A stretch of 64,000 nucleotides of DNA from Antilocapra americana (GCA_007570785.1 ML660201.1:35053405-35117404); one strand, 5' to 3'. Counted from the first letter of the stretch, positions 32,801 to 44,498 are shown. Program-made: numbers and translations. Notes: generated from the sequence alone by a model not told the origin.

Positions 32801-34400
32801 ACTCAATTTTTAGGTAGAAAATTGTTTTAAAATGAAAACACAGGTGTCCCTGGCTCAGTCAATAAGCACATGCTTCTTCTGCCCTGGAGTGCTGTTTCTC
32901 TCAGTAGATACTTTAAAAATGTTCGTTGATTTAGTGAAATACTCCTTCTTGTTGCTAATAAGCACTTGACTCCTTCTTTCATGGAGAGAGTGGAGCAAGA
33001 TTGCAATTAGATTTTGTGAAAATATTATTGATTGGTTTGCTAATTAGCCTTTAATAGTAAGCAGCCTTTGTCTCTTTGATGTTTGCTAGGTCCATCCACA
33101 GACTCATTTTGCATGCTATTTTTTCCTCAATGAAATTTCTATTTGGATCTGTTGTAGAAGTCTGATTTGTTCTTATATATGTCAGATTTAACTTTTTTTT
33201 TCATTTTATAAACAGTGTTAATGATTGCCAATAAGGGTCGAATTTAGTGCTTTATCTGATGTGACATATTTTTTGGTTGTATTTAAGGGAGAATGGAAAT
33301 GAGATGTGCAATTACAGTGGTTGTGTGGCAGTGAATAACCTAAATATATTTAAGAAGGTTCTGTTTAAAAACTGCCAGGGCTTGAAACCAATTATCCCTC
33401 TTTTGTCAAAATCTGGAAACCAGTTGAGACCAGGCAGACACTTATTGATAATTCTCCATGTTTAGAGTCATTCATGAGTTTGTAAATTTGCAGATTGCAG
33501 ATCTTAATTAGAAAGCTCATTTGACTAATGATATAAATTACAAGAAAGCACCATTTCTATCTATTAATTAAATTTGAAAATTAATAGTCATCAACTTGCT
33601 AATGAGTCTCTGGAAATTACCATGATATCTATAGTGGTCCTGATATTTCCCTCTATAGTGGCTAGTGTATTTGAAAGGGCTTCTGTTAAGTCTGATGAGA
33701 ATACAGACATAAAGAAATTACTGAATATTTAATATTGAGATCTGAGTAACAGGAAATAATGCTGGGTATTAATTATTTACTGTATTCATTAGTAAAGCTT
33801 TAGAGAGTCTTGAGATTCATGTTTCTTGGGAAGCCTAATCCTCTGAAGCAGAGATCCCTAGTCAAGGCATCAGGATTGATACATCACTTAGGAACGCTCC
33901 AAGGTGATTACTCATCCCTTTCTCTCTCTCCTTTCACTCTTGGGCAGTGGTTGCAGAGTCCCATCCCTTCCTCTGGGATCCAGTTGCTTTTATGTCAGTG
34001 TTTGTCTTGTCAGGTAGATTAAGGATCAGACCCAGGACAGACACCACCTCTGGAGCTGGGGTGCAGGTTCAGTCCCACTGGAGCCATTTGTGTTGAAATG
34101 GCCTGATTTCCCACTAAGAAACTGGGGTGCTTTTTAATAGAAGGGGGAATGTATGCTTAAGAGGCAAAACCAACAGACAGTCTCCTAAATTCTCAACCTC
34201 CACTCCCCTACACATACTCTGTCTCTCTCCATCCCACCATACCAACCCTGACATGTCCCAGTTTACCAGTGACAATGACAATTTAAAAAAATGAACAAAA
34301 ACATTTTCTCCAAAATTCTGAGACTACTGTAGTCAGTTATTAATACTAAAGTCAGTTTCTGGAAATAGCATTGTTTTGCAAAGACAGTAATGCTTTGTCA
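32801..34400. other. Unassigned AT-rich intronic stretch with many TAAT motifs
   Basis: No recognised transposon over 1.5 kb. Repeated ATTA/TAAT cores ('gctaattagc', 'ctattaattaaattt') near 33000-33600. Confidence 0.4.
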
Positions 34401-35800
34401 ACCTGCTAGAGTAGTGATGAGCAATTTTTTTTTTTTTTAAATAAGGGAGTGGGGAGCCACTGTCCTTTTTCCATCTGTGCCCACCCACATCCAGCCCAGT
34501 CTGAGCCCAGCTTCCCAGCATTCATTGCAAGCTGGTTAGGCCTGGAAGCAGAACCAGGCCAGGATAGAAGGAGACCAAGTTTCCCTGTGGCAAAGCAGAT
34601 CAAGCAGGGCAGGAGATTAATCCTTTAATCTCTTTCATGATGGCTTTGAGGGCTGGGCACCAAGGTGGATGCTCTGAGATCTAGCTCAGCAACTTCATCC
34701 TGTTTCCATGCCACAGCGCGAAGGCATCAGAGAGCCCCCCACCCAGTTTCTCCAGGGCCCCCACATTTTTCTCTCAGCTCTTTTAAGACAAATTGTGAAA
34801 CATAAGCACTCCCACCCTCCATCCTCATCCTCACCTCCCTCCCCATTTACCTGCTTAATGTTGGTTCCTTCACAGGCTGGCCCCGACAGCAGCGAAAAGA
34901 GGCAGATGGAAAGGTCTCACAGAACCTTCCTCACTGAGACTGCTTAGAAGGAAACATGGGGGCATCTGGTGGGACCAGGGAGTGCAGAGCACGGGAGAAG
35001 GCATGCAGACCAGCACTCGTGTTAGAGCAGGACGGCTGCTGTCTGGACTGCCGCCGGCACCACCACTATGACTGAGTCGTTCGGGTTCATTTTATTTTCA
35101 GCTGATCTTCTCTAACAAAGCCTCAGTTAGTTTTTGTCACACTAGATTTGAATGGTGTATCTGACACAGTTCTTTGATTGTGAGTAACAGAAATTGACTG
35201 TGGCTAAATTAAGCCCTAAAAACAACAACTGTTTTGTTATCAAAAGAGAAAGACCATCTAGAGGAAAGAGGTGACCCAGGATAGCTTAGCGTCAGGAAGC
35301 TGGGTAGCAGGATGTAATGCATACCCCATCACTGGTATGAATCTACTCCAACCCCATCCCTTTCTTATCCTTCCCCACTCTGAATCTGAACCCCAGAAGG
35401 GAAGTCTGATTGCCAATTTCAAGTCCCAGTTCACTTGGCAAAGGAAGCACACGGTCCTGTGGGTGACAGCCCCCGTGAAATAGTGTGTTCTCGGACTGAG
35501 GTGCTGTCACAGAAGGGGATGCATGGTTGGCAGGCAAAACCTGCAGGTGTCCTCTGCACAGGGCGGCATATGTCATTTCATCTTTATCACTGAACTTTTT
35601 TTAATCTAAGAAAAGTAGATGTCAGGTCACACCTGGCTATTTACCTAAAATAAAGTTATACATTTTCATAGCCAATCATAGGAAAAACCATTATGATTCC
35701 TCAGTGGCCTAGAAAAAGCATAACCAGCCATTCTAAAGGCACTTATTCCTGTGGGAAAAACCAGGCAAGGAAGGAGGGGGCAGAGGGCTGAGTGGTTAAG
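34401..35800. other. Unassigned mixed-composition intronic stretch
   Basis: No exon or repeat identity. Somewhat richer in GC than the neighbouring intron, with short chance open frames on both strands. Confidence 0.4.
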
Positions 35801-35805
35801 ACTAG

Positions 35806-35998
35806 GTGGGGTCCCCAGCCTCTGGGAGCTAATGCTTGATGACCTCAGCTGGAACTGATGTAATAATAATAGAAATAATGCACAATAAATGTAATGTGCT
35901 TGAATCATCCCAGAACAATTCCCCTCTTCCTGGTCTGTGGAAAAATTGTCTTCCATGAAACTGGTTCCTGGTGTCAAAAAGGTTGGGGACCAGGAGCA
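35806..35998. repeat. hAT-type nonautonomous element, internally deleted
   Basis: Begins 'ggggtccccagcctctggga' and ends 'gtcaaaaaggttggggacc', with 'gtggaaaaattgtcttccat' between: the ends of a hAT family whose middle is missing. Confidence 0.65.
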
Positions 35999-36009
35999 AG
36001 AGGATGAGT

Positions 36010-36150
36010 TGAGTGTCTGAAAATGGGGGTAAATCCTGGTTTGGCTGCAAATTGGCTGTGGGACCTCATCCACCTCTGAGCTTCAATTTCTTCATCTGTA
36101 GTAGGATCTTCCTTGCACAGTTGCTGTCAAGATTAAATTCCAAACACACA
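36010..36150 (-). repeat. MIR SINE, antisense
   Basis: 'aaatcctggtttggctgcaa', 'ttggctgtgggacctcatcc' and 'caatttcttcatctgtagta' are reversed MIR wording. Confidence 0.75.
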
Positions 36151-36569
36151 CACTCAGACATACAACCTCATCATAAACCTGCAATGGCAAAGTGCCATTA
36201 TGGATATATTAAGGTTGGAGGGGAAGACTGGTGATATAGTGCCCACCTGCTGTATAGAAATAAATGATAAAAGAGGATTGAAAGTTACAGAATCAATCCA
36301 CTCTCTAGTTTGGGGCCTAGACATGGGTGTGGAAGGTATGAGGTCAGGGCAGGGGAAAAGGATATAGAAAGAAGCAAGGGAACTACTTTTGTTCCTAACC
36401 TACCACCACTTACCATAGGTCATGGCCTCAGATACGTTTCTTAAATTTGCCTAGGTTCCCCTTACTTTCTGACAAAAAATATCTTTAAGATCCAAAGATG
36501 CTTTTTATTTTAGAAATTTACATGCATCTTGCCTCAGTGAAAGTAAAATTTGTCATTTTCCCATGTAGA

Positions 36570-37060
36570 AAGGGTGTTTTATATAACTCTGCAAGTCAAA
36601 CATGTCAGTTATAAAACTAGACAATAGGGAAAAAAATGGAAATGAAATGGTTAGGAAAATACCTCTAATCCTATCATCCTAGACAACCACTATTAAATTT
36701 TGGTATATGTCTTTCCACATATTTTTTGATATATCTATATTTGTAAAGATAGCTCCGTGATTTCCATGTTAAAATAGAAAATAACTTAAAAATGTTAATA
36801 ACCCATTTGTTTCATTTCACAGTTGTTTTCCATCTTTCTACTTCTGCAAAAGTCACACCTGTGCTAGCTCGATCATCAGTAAAAAGTTTTATTATAGTAC
36901 CTGTGATGTTCTCAATCAAAAGTTATAGTCCTGTGCCTCAACCCCACTTCACCCTACCATTGGAAGTCTCTGATTTAGCAGCTTATCATGGACATCCTTT
37001 GATGCTGATTTAAAAAACAAAAAAAGTTATCTTTTTTCACGGCTGTATAATACTCAATTT
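36570..37060 (-). repeat. Possible old L1 fragment, antisense
   Basis: 'acctctaatcctatcatcct' and 'ttcacggctgtataatactc' fit a decayed reversed L1 3' region. Confidence 0.35.
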
Positions 37061-37079
37061 AAAAGCAACAGTTAACTTG

Positions 37080-37295
37080 GAGCAGGCAGCGTGTTCATCA
37101 GTTGACTTACATTGTCTCATTGAATTCCCATGCCAATCCTGCAAAGGAGGGTGGTTATGATTCCCATTTGAAAGACGATAAAACTGAAGCCCAGAGAGAT
37201 GAAGTAAGTTGCTCAGCTGACAAAGCCAGCAGCTGGTAGAGCCAGAATTTGATCCCAGGTTGTCTGACACTAGAGCCCCCAGTTATGGGTATGCC
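37080..37295 (+). repeat. MIR SINE
   Basis: 'cattgtctcattgaattccc', 'gaagcccagagagatgaagt' and 'ccagaatttgatcccaggtt'. Confidence 0.85.
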
Positions 37296-38335
37296 AGTCA
37301 TCAGAAACTTTCGTTAGTAACCTGGTTGTTGTAGGTTTTTAAAGTCTTAGCATCTAGGTATTATTTACTCTAGCATCTAGGTATTTTTCTTATTTATGTT
37401 GAAATGATGTGCTTTTGTAGAGCAGGAGAGGATCTGCCTTGTGTTCTCAGCCTATCTGTAGAGAAGCAGGAGCTAGGCCAGCTTTACCCCATAGCATGCA
37501 CCATCATTAAATACCGATGTGCTTCTGTGTTTCTAAAACAACCTTGAGGCTGCTTGGCTCTGGCAATAGAGGGAAGGACTGATGGATGAGGCTGAGTTGC
37601 TGAATTGACTGCCCTTCACTATTTCGTATTTATTTGTTTATCTGCCCTCTCCCATTATGACCTGTCTTGGAGTTGGCAGAGAAGCGGGGAGGATTTATGG
37701 ATGTGCCGCATAGAGCTGTGCCTGGAGTTGAAGTCTCTTGCAAGAGCCACTGAAAAATGAAACAGAAAACAAAACACAAAATACCAGATAGAGCTCCCGG
37801 TACAAATGAATTTCAAGGGTTGTTTTAGAGACACACAAGTACGTTGCCTGTCTGGCTTCCTTTCAGACAAGACTGAGAAGCTAAGACAGATGATGTGCCT
37901 GGAAAATTAGCTTTCTGCTGCCACCCTTTCTCCCTGTGGCTGTCTTGCTGCTCTTTGGCACCTGTCCATCTCCTACCTCTTCTGCCTCCTTCCTCTATTC
38001 TCTTAACATTCCACTCATCTCCTTTTGTTCTGGGGCCTAGCAATTGTATCTTACCTGTGGACAGATGGAGCCCTCCATTTTTCAGAATCTTTTCAATTTC
38101 ATCTCAAGGCTGGCTGGTTGAACCCCAGGTAATGGTGAAGGAGAGTGAGGTTGATAGAAGTTAAGTGATTGTCTAAAGCCATCTGCTAGTAGTACAATGT
38201 GAATATATATTTGATGGCTATTGTGTATAAAGGAAGGACCTGTGGAAAGCAGATAATGTGTGCAGGACCCTGGGATCACCAGTTATGGATGCTGACTGGG
38301 ACCAATGTGCCAATACCCTCTTTTCTTCCTCAGAA
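37296..38335. other. Unassigned intronic stretch
   Basis: No supported exon or repeat. Two nearby copies of 'gcatctaggtatt' occur at 37350 and 37373. Confidence 0.4.
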
Positions 38336-38450
38336 AAGAGCATGGCAACCCACCGCAGTATCCTTGCCTGGAGAATCTCATGGACAGAGGAACCTGGTGG
38401 GCTGTAGTCCATGGGGTCTCAAAGAGTCAGACACAACTGAGAGACTAATA
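38336..38450 (+). repeat. Bov-tA SINE, 3' part only
   Basis: From 'agcatggcaacccaccgcag' to 'agtcagacacaactgagaga'. The tRNA-derived 5' half is absent. Confidence 0.9.
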
Positions 38451-38984
38451 CTTGCTCATTTCTTATCCCCTATTGTCAAGTCTTATGGAAAGTGTAGCGT
38501 CAGTCAATTGTTTTTAAGAGACCAGTGTATTTGTGCTTGCTGGTATCTTCTTTACCTTCTTCCCTCCATCCAGATATAATCTCCATATGGTCTCTGCTTT
38601 GAGATGTCTGCTTTGTTCTTGTTCATTCACCGATTTTCCTCATTCGACACAACATCAACTACGCGCTGGTCACTGTCTTAGGCACTCGGAAAAAATAATA
38701 GGAACAATAATAGGAGCTCTACCAGCTCCTGCCTTCCAAGGACTTATATAGTCTAGCTGGAGCCTCAGTCATTAACTAAAGTTAGAGAGACAAATGACAG
38801 ATAGCAGCTGTGGAGGGGCTATGGGGGAAAGGAATACGGTGCTGAGAACCTGAAATGGGGTCCCGTTTCAGGTTTGTGGGATGCTGCTATGGACAAATGG
38901 AAGGAGAGCGTGATTTCATTGTTGACTGAATGTTTTTAAGTCACCTCTAACATTCACTAGTGCTGACAGCAAGGAATTAACCCC

Positions 38985-39600
38985 TTTGCATTGCTACCAC
39001 CATCACTCACCTGTGCTCATAAGCTGTCTCTCATCTGGCCTCCTGTCTATTCTCTTGGCCTTCTTCAGGTCCGTTTTCCACATTAAATCCAGAGAATGTG
39101 AACTTGATTGTGTCATGTTTAGATTTAAAGCCTTCAGTGGCTTCCCAGTGCCCTTCAAATGAGAATTAATGTTCTTAATAGAACCTCCCATGCCGTTGGC
39201 CATCTGGTCCCTTCTACCTATCTTATACTGATCATTTTCACACTTCTCCCTGCCACAGCCACACTGACTTCTTATTTCCTCAGATCATCAGTGTGTTTAC
39301 ATTTGTTATTCCTTTTTTCATTCTTCTCCTACCCATCTTTCACATTTCACCGTAAAGGAGTTCTCTAGGAAGGCTTTCCTGACCACATATTGGAATATAT
39401 TCCTGGTTACAAGCATGCATGAACCTGCGTATTTTCCCTTGGTTAGCGCTCGTCCCAGGTTGTAGTGATACTTGTATGGGCTGATTAGGACAGTGTCACA
39501 GAGGCATGAGGGCTGGGTCAACATCTTTTTCCTCCTCATTCTAACCCTGGCACCTGGCACATGCCTTCCTCCAGGGAGTACCTAAAGAAAGGATGAATGG
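38985..39600 (+). repeat. L2 LINE 3' fragment
   Basis: 'taaagccttcagtggcttcc', 'gttggccatctggtcccttc' and 'aggaaggctttcctgaccac' follow the L2 3' order. Confidence 0.75.
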
Positions 39601-39639
39601 ACTCATTAGTAAGAGTATAAACTTTACAGCTTAAAAGAC

Positions 39640-39800
39640 AAGCTCAAAGTTTTATAGTTCAACTCCCTCAGTGTATAGATAAGATATTAGAGGATCAGAG
39701 AGATGAGGTAACTTACCCAGGGTTACACAGCAAGTTAATGGTAGAGCTGGCCTGGGAGTATGGTTTACAGGTCATGTCACAGTGTTATACTGTCTCTCCA
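39640..39800 (+). repeat. MIR SINE
   Basis: 'agatgaggtaacttacccag', 'ggttacacagcaagttaatg' and 'gtagagctggcctgggagta'. Confidence 0.82.
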
Positions 39801-40965
39801 GAAACTTCCTCTTTTGCTTCAAAACTCTGATGTTCTTTGAGATCTAGACCTATAACTGAAACACAGTGTGTTTGTTACATGGAGAAACTACCTGCATTAA
39901 GCATTATAGAGTTTCGGGTGAATTGCTAGCTCATTAAAGCTTTTAAAGCCTCAGGATTCATTTAAAATTTTTTTTAATAATTGATTTGTAAATGAACTCT
40001 AAGGTCTCAACTGAGTACCATTCCCAAGCACAGCGGAGCAGGCCATGGCCTCTAGCCTGTGAAACAAATCCTTGGTCCTTTTTCTCTCTGAATTAGTTCA
40101 TTCAATTGACAATACATGGAGTCCAACTTTCTAAAATCTCTCCTCCCCAAGGAAGGCTTTGTGATGAAGTGGGAGGCAATGAGATGCTCCCCAAGCAATT
40201 GCCTGCCACGGGCATTCTCTGCAATCTGACAGGAAAGTGAATATTTGTTCTGCTTCTGGAAGGCTATTTATGCACCTTCTGAGCTGTGACCAAGACAGGA
40301 CATGGCTCAAAAACGTCAGGCGTTTCCTCTTGGTGAATAGGAAGCAGCAGCTTCACTGCCTTGTATGACATCCCAGAACTGTGTAGCTTATATATGCTCC
40401 CAAATGGAGTGAAAGCAAACTGTTTTTAATGGCTGTTCTATCCCAGGATCAAGGCAGCACTAGTAAAATAACCAAGGGCTGTCCCACCAGGCAGCTGAGA
40501 CTCATAGAAAAGGGAGGAACCAGGGTGAAGACAAAAGACCATGTGTTTATAGAGTTGTCCATTTTGAGGTAATAAGAGTTTAAAAAAAAAAAAAGACTCC
40601 TCTCTGGAGTCTTGGTTTTTCCATTTACAAAATGGATTGAGTGTAATGCCTGCCTTCCTCATTATTCACTCTCAAAGCAGGAGGCTCTACTCTAAAGATG
40701 GGTGGGTGATATTTGGGGGAAGAAGAAGGGCATATTTCTGGCCCACATGGAGTTTACATTTGGGGAGGGGAGACAGGTATGAAATACATATTTATGTAAT
40801 CGTTGTTCAATATGAATTGTTATGAATATCACTGAGAGGATAAAATGCGATGTAAATAGTGTACTGTGTACTGTGTGAAGTGCTATGACCAGACATCATA
40901 CCTGCTATTTACATCTAAAAAAAATAACCACCACCATAACAACCCATATGGTATTAATATGAGCC
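39801..40965. other. Unassigned intronic stretch
   Basis: No supported exon, RNA gene or repeat identity. Confidence 0.4.
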
Positions 40966-41170
40966 ACTCTTTCAAGTATTTATCATATAGTGACTCATTT
41001 ATCCCTCATTTAGAAGCACCTGTGCTGTAAAAACTACTATTATCCCAATTTTATAGATGAGAAAACTGAAGTACAAAAAGGCTAATCTGAAAGAAATACG
41101 GCCACGAAGTGGCAGAGAAAGGACCCAAGCAGTCTGAGCAACTGAGTCTCTATATTATGCTGTCTCTCAG
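40966..41170 (+). repeat. MIR SINE
   Basis: 'tgactcatttatccctcatt', 'attttatagatgagaaaact' and the terminal 'ctctatattatgctgtctct'. Confidence 0.82.
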
Positions 41171-41300
41171 GATATGACTGTCTCATTTTATCCTTGCGAC
41201 AATCTAGGAAATACCACTGTCATTCCCATTTTCCAGATTTAGACGCAAAAGCAGAACACCTAAGAGACTCCTCTGAGTTCCCACAGCTAGGAGGCAGCAG
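41171..41300 (+). repeat. Second MIR-like remnant in tandem
   Basis: 'gtctcattttatccttgcga', 'ttcccattttccagatttag' and 'gagttcccacagctaggagg' repeat the MIR order directly after the previous MIR, ending 150 bp before the exon. Confidence 0.65.
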
Positions 41301-41345
41301 TCAGGCGGTGACCCACCCCGGTGCCTCCTGGGATGCCCTCGAAGG

Positions 41346-41379
41346 GGTCAGCCCCGCCCAGCGGTCAGCCCCGCCCAGC
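41346..41379 (+). repeat. 17-bp tandem duplication carrying GC boxes
   Basis: GGTCAGCCCCGCCCAGC occurs twice in a row, exactly, and is followed by further CCGCCC cores up to the acceptor. Confidence 0.95.
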
Positions 41380-41449
41380 CCCGCCCCCGCCCAGGAAACA
41401 CTTCCTCCAGGGCAGCTTTCTGACATCTGCCCCGCCCCCTCCCACACAG
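41380..41449 (+). promoter_or_regulatory. CADPS: GC-rich splice acceptor region of the second CADPS exon
   Basis: The C-rich tract CCCCGCCCCCTCCCACACAG doubles as polypyrimidine tract and GC-box cluster. Whether Sp1-type factors bind is not shown. Confidence 0.7.
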
Positions 41450-41782
41450 GTGTTCCTGAAGAGCGACCGCGTGGCACGCATGGTGCAGAGCGGCGGCTGC
41501 TCTGCCAACGACTCGCGAGAAGTCTTCAAGAAGCACATCGAGAAGCGCGTGCGCAGCCTGCCGGAGATCGACGGCCTCAGCAAGGAGACCGTGCTGAGCT
41601 CCTGGATGGCCAAGTTTGATGCCATTTACCGCGGGGAGGAGGACCCCAGGAAGCAGCAGGCGCGGATGACGGCCAGCGCCGCTTCTGAGCTGATTCTGAG
41701 CAAAGAGCAACTCTACGAGATGTTCCAGAACATTCTTGGGATCAAGAAGTTCGAGCATCAGCTCCTGTACAATGCTTGCCAG
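41450..41782 (+). CDS. CADPS: CADPS (CAPS1) coding exon, 111 codons, probably exon 3
   Basis: Seen: the acceptor is CCCACACAG and the donor is CAG followed by GTAAGA. The exon is 333 bp, phase 0 at both ends, with one open frame starting [18 protein letters not shown] and ending [11 protein letters not shown]. It joins directly to the preceding exon (QSYYE then VFLKSD), as in known CAPS1 proteins. Features include a basic helix-like stretch ([18 protein letters not shown]), the [16 protein letters not shown] segment, and [16 protein letters not shown], which separates CADPS from CADPS2 (which, as I recall, has LCKQPNRMALSAVSE). It lies in the N-terminal region before the C2 and PH domains and holds no catalytic residues. 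The exon and its 5' flank are much richer in GC and CpG than the surrounding introns. The long antisense open frame over it is a shadow of its GC-rich codons. The next exon was not found in the window. Confidence 0.97.
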
Positions 41783-41828
41783 GTAAGAAGCTGTCACCTG
41801 GGCCCAGGGCTGAGAATAAAGCAGGGCC

Positions 41829-41948
41829 AGGGACTTCCTTGGTAGTCTGAGGTGAAGGCTCCACGCTTCCACTGCAGGGGTCTGGGGTTGCATCCCTGGT
41901 GGGGAACTAATATCCCCCGAGCTATGCGGCTCAGGAAAAAAAAAAAAA
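41829..41948 (+). repeat. CHR-type tRNA SINE, 47 bp after the exon donor
   Basis: From 'gggacttccttggtagtctg' through 'ccctggtggggaactaatat' to a poly-A of about 14. Possible target-site duplication AAAGCAGGGCC / AAAGCAGTGCC. Confidence 0.88.
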
Positions 41949-42472
41949 GCAGTGCCCTATGACAACTTCTATGTTCCCTAGTCATTGTTGCCTTCATGTG
42001 TGTATCTTGATTTTTTTAAAAAATAAATTTTTAAATTACATTTTATAATTTTAATATATTTTAAAATGATATTTTGTAACTGCATTGTTAAAAGTTGAAT
42101 ATGGTCCAATCTAGAACATTTTCAGGTTTTTCTTTTGATTTTTAAAAGAAATGAAAACATTTTTTGAGCTCCTAAAAATCTTCTGGACCCTAGATGTTGT
42201 GTGTATTGTGTTCAAGGGTTCAGTTGGCCCGTTTGTGTACAGTGTCGTAAGATCAAAATGATTTTTTTTTAAAAGAGTATGTGCCTTTAAAATAGGTGGT
42301 ATTTACCAGCTGGAGGGCTTGTACTTCCTCATTTGGTGACACAGTTGGACCTAACACCTGGTCAAGAGGAATTATTTAAAACAAAACTTCCATAAAACCT
42401 GCCTTATACCCATATGTTAGTCACACCATAAATTTCCAAGTGTATCTGAGGTGGCTAGCTGAGGCTCTGCTT

Positions 42473-42606
42473 GCATGCATGCTAATTCGTTTCAGTGGTG
42501 TCTAACTCTGTGCAACCCTGTGGACTGTAGCTTGCCAGGCTCCTCTGTCCATGGGATTCTCCAGACAAGAATACTGGAGTGGCTTGCCAGTGCCCTCCTC
42601 CAGGCT
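42473..42606 (-). repeat. BOV-A2/Bov-tA SINE fragment, antisense
   Basis: From 'gcatgctaattcgtttcagt' to 'cttgccagtgccctcctcca'. The tRNA half is missing. Confidence 0.88.
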
Positions 42607-43247
42607 CAGCTTGGGCCCACCCCAAAAATGCGCGCTTATACTTTCTCTGGATGGAAGTTTGGGGGAGTGGAGTACTCTAGATGTTCGTTAACTGCAAGTC
42701 TTTCCCCATCATATTCCTTTATTCAGCAAATATTTATCGTATGCCTACTTAGCAGACTGCAAATTTTATTGAGTGTCTCTTGGGAGCATTTTTAAAAAGC
42801 ATATTTCCAGTCCCCAGCCCTAAATTCTGGTTCTGCATTCTCAAGGTTGGGCCCAGGAAAATGCTTTTTTAAACAAGAGCTTCCCTTTCTAGTAATCTTG
42901 CTCCCCTTTGTCTTTTAAGAACCGTTATAGAATTTCAGCTGTGCCCTGGTTTCCCTGTACAACTCCACCCCTAAAGTTGGTTAAATGAGGACACTGTAGT
43001 TCATTGGCTAACAGTTGTTCCTTGCTCAGAATCTAGTAAACCTTGGTAAATCTTAATATAACTCCTCACTTAAAATAACTTTGAGGCCTTGGGAGTTAAC
43101 TTCCCCACACATGAGCTTGGGATGCAGTTGTAAGAATGCATGTGTGCAAAGCCCAGAGTAACATGGGACACGTTCTAAATGGTAGCAATTAAAGTTTATT
43201 ATAGTCTGTTGGAATAAACAAAAAGTCAACAGACAACCATCAGAACA

Positions 43248-43250
<3 letters not shown>
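42607..43250. other. Mostly unassigned; possible MER20-like remnant near 42780-42880
   Basis: 'agcatatttccagtccccag' and 'ggttgggcccaggaaaatgc' suggest a decayed hAT MITE. Otherwise nothing recognised. Confidence 0.35.

Positions 43251-43298
<48 letters not shown>
43251..43298. repeat. (AT)n microsatellite
   Basis: About 24 uninterrupted AT units next to an L1 fragment. Confidence 0.97.
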
Positions 43299-43301
<3 letters not shown>

Positions 43302-43602
43302 ATTTTTAAAAAAATTTATTGGAGTATAGTTGATTTATAGTGTTGTGTTAGTTTATGCTATATAGGAAAGTGAGTCAGTTATACATATATGTATATTCAC
43401 TCTTTTTTAGATTCCTTGCCCATATAGGTCATTACAGAGTATTGAGTAGAGTTCCCAATGCTATACAGTACATCTTTATTAATTATCTAACTTATGTATA
43501 GTAGACTTAGTATGATCATCTCTAGGTCCATCCATTTTGCTACAAATGGCATTATTTGATTGTTTTTTATGGCTGAATAATATTCCATTGTATGTAATTA
43601 AA
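43299..43602 (-). repeat. L1 3' region, antisense
   Basis: 'attggagtatagttgattta', 'cattacagagtattgagtag', 'aggtccatccattttgctac' and 'ggctgaataatattccattg' are the reversed L1 3' end. Confidence 0.88.
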
Positions 43603-43779
43603 TGTTTAATGTAAGAACTACAGAATATTGAGATTTTCTTCTTCCTGCCTCCATGGCTATCTGCTAATTCAAGGCACACATCATTTACTTCAATGATCAG
43701 TGTTTACCCAACTGGTAATGCTCCCTCCCTTCTTTCCCATGAAAATGTACCCACCACATACCAATTGAAGTGATCTTTT

Positions 43780-44350
43780 AAAATTGTAAACTGGATCATG
43801 CCAACTGTAAAACCTTCCATGGCCATCCCCTCACCCTTAGAATGGCATCCTTACTCATAACCAAAGCTTGAGGCAGAACAGGAATCAGCCTGGATCACAC
43901 TACTTTCCCTGTGTGCTTTCTCACTGGCCTTCTCTCTGTTTCCCAAACATATCACATTGGCTGTGGGCCTTTGCATTTGCTCTTCCCTCAATTTAGAATA
44001 CTCTTTGCCAAGACCTTTGCATTACTGGCACAGCTTAAACGTCAGCTTCTCCATGAGGTTTTCCTGGACCACTTCATCTAAAGTTCTCACTTGCTTCATA
44101 CCCTGCCAAGTCACTGTCTTTCCCATTCCCCTGTGTGATTTTTTAACAAAGCCTTTACCACTGTCTTCCATTTCCTATTCATATGTTTTTATGTTTACTA
44201 TCTTGTCTTACCCTCTCTGCCCATCCTTCAGCAGAATGTTGGCCTTATCAGAATGGTAGTTCATCTCTGCCTTATTTGCTGATGTTTCTAAAAAGTATTG
44301 GAAATACTTTGACACAAAACAGGTATTCCATAAATGCCTATTGCATTAAT
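43780..44350 (+). repeat. L2 LINE 3' fragment
   Basis: 'ctcttccctcaatttagaat', 'ctccatgaggttttcctgga' and the end 'caggtattccataaatgcct' follow the L2 3' order. Confidence 0.82.
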
Positions 44351-44460
44351 AAATGGATGATGGCAGATTGTTCTAACTAGTTGGTAGTGTCTTATCAACC
44401 ATTATCACTCACCCTAAAATTTTTGGATGTTTTAGTAAAGAGGAATCTGTTTGACATCTC

Positions 44461-44464
<4 letters not shown>

Positions 44465-44498
<34 letters not shown>
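44465..44498. repeat. (TA)n microsatellite
   Basis: About 17 TA units. Confidence 0.95.

Larger units (their letters stand above)
32442..41449 (+). other. CADPS: CADPS intron between the two visible exons (9,008 bp)
   Basis: It begins GTAAGG and ends CACAG. Both flanking exon junctions are phase 0. The content is mainly unique AT-rich sequence with MIR, L2 and hAT fossils and one partial Bov-tA. It turns strongly GC-rich over its last 120 bp. Confidence 0.95.

Noticed and set aside
34708..34947. 79-codon open frame as an extra CADPS exon
   Set aside because: No good acceptor/donor pair, no similarity to CAPS1, and the known exons join directly without it.
38199..38579. 126-codon open frame as a novel gene
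   Set aside because: It reads through a Bov-tA fragment, so a third of it is SINE sequence.
41348..41893. Long antisense open frame (181 codons) over the second CADPS exon
   Set aside because: Mirror of the GC-rich sense exon. The sense frame has clear splice sites and CAPS1 similarity; the antisense protein resembles nothing.
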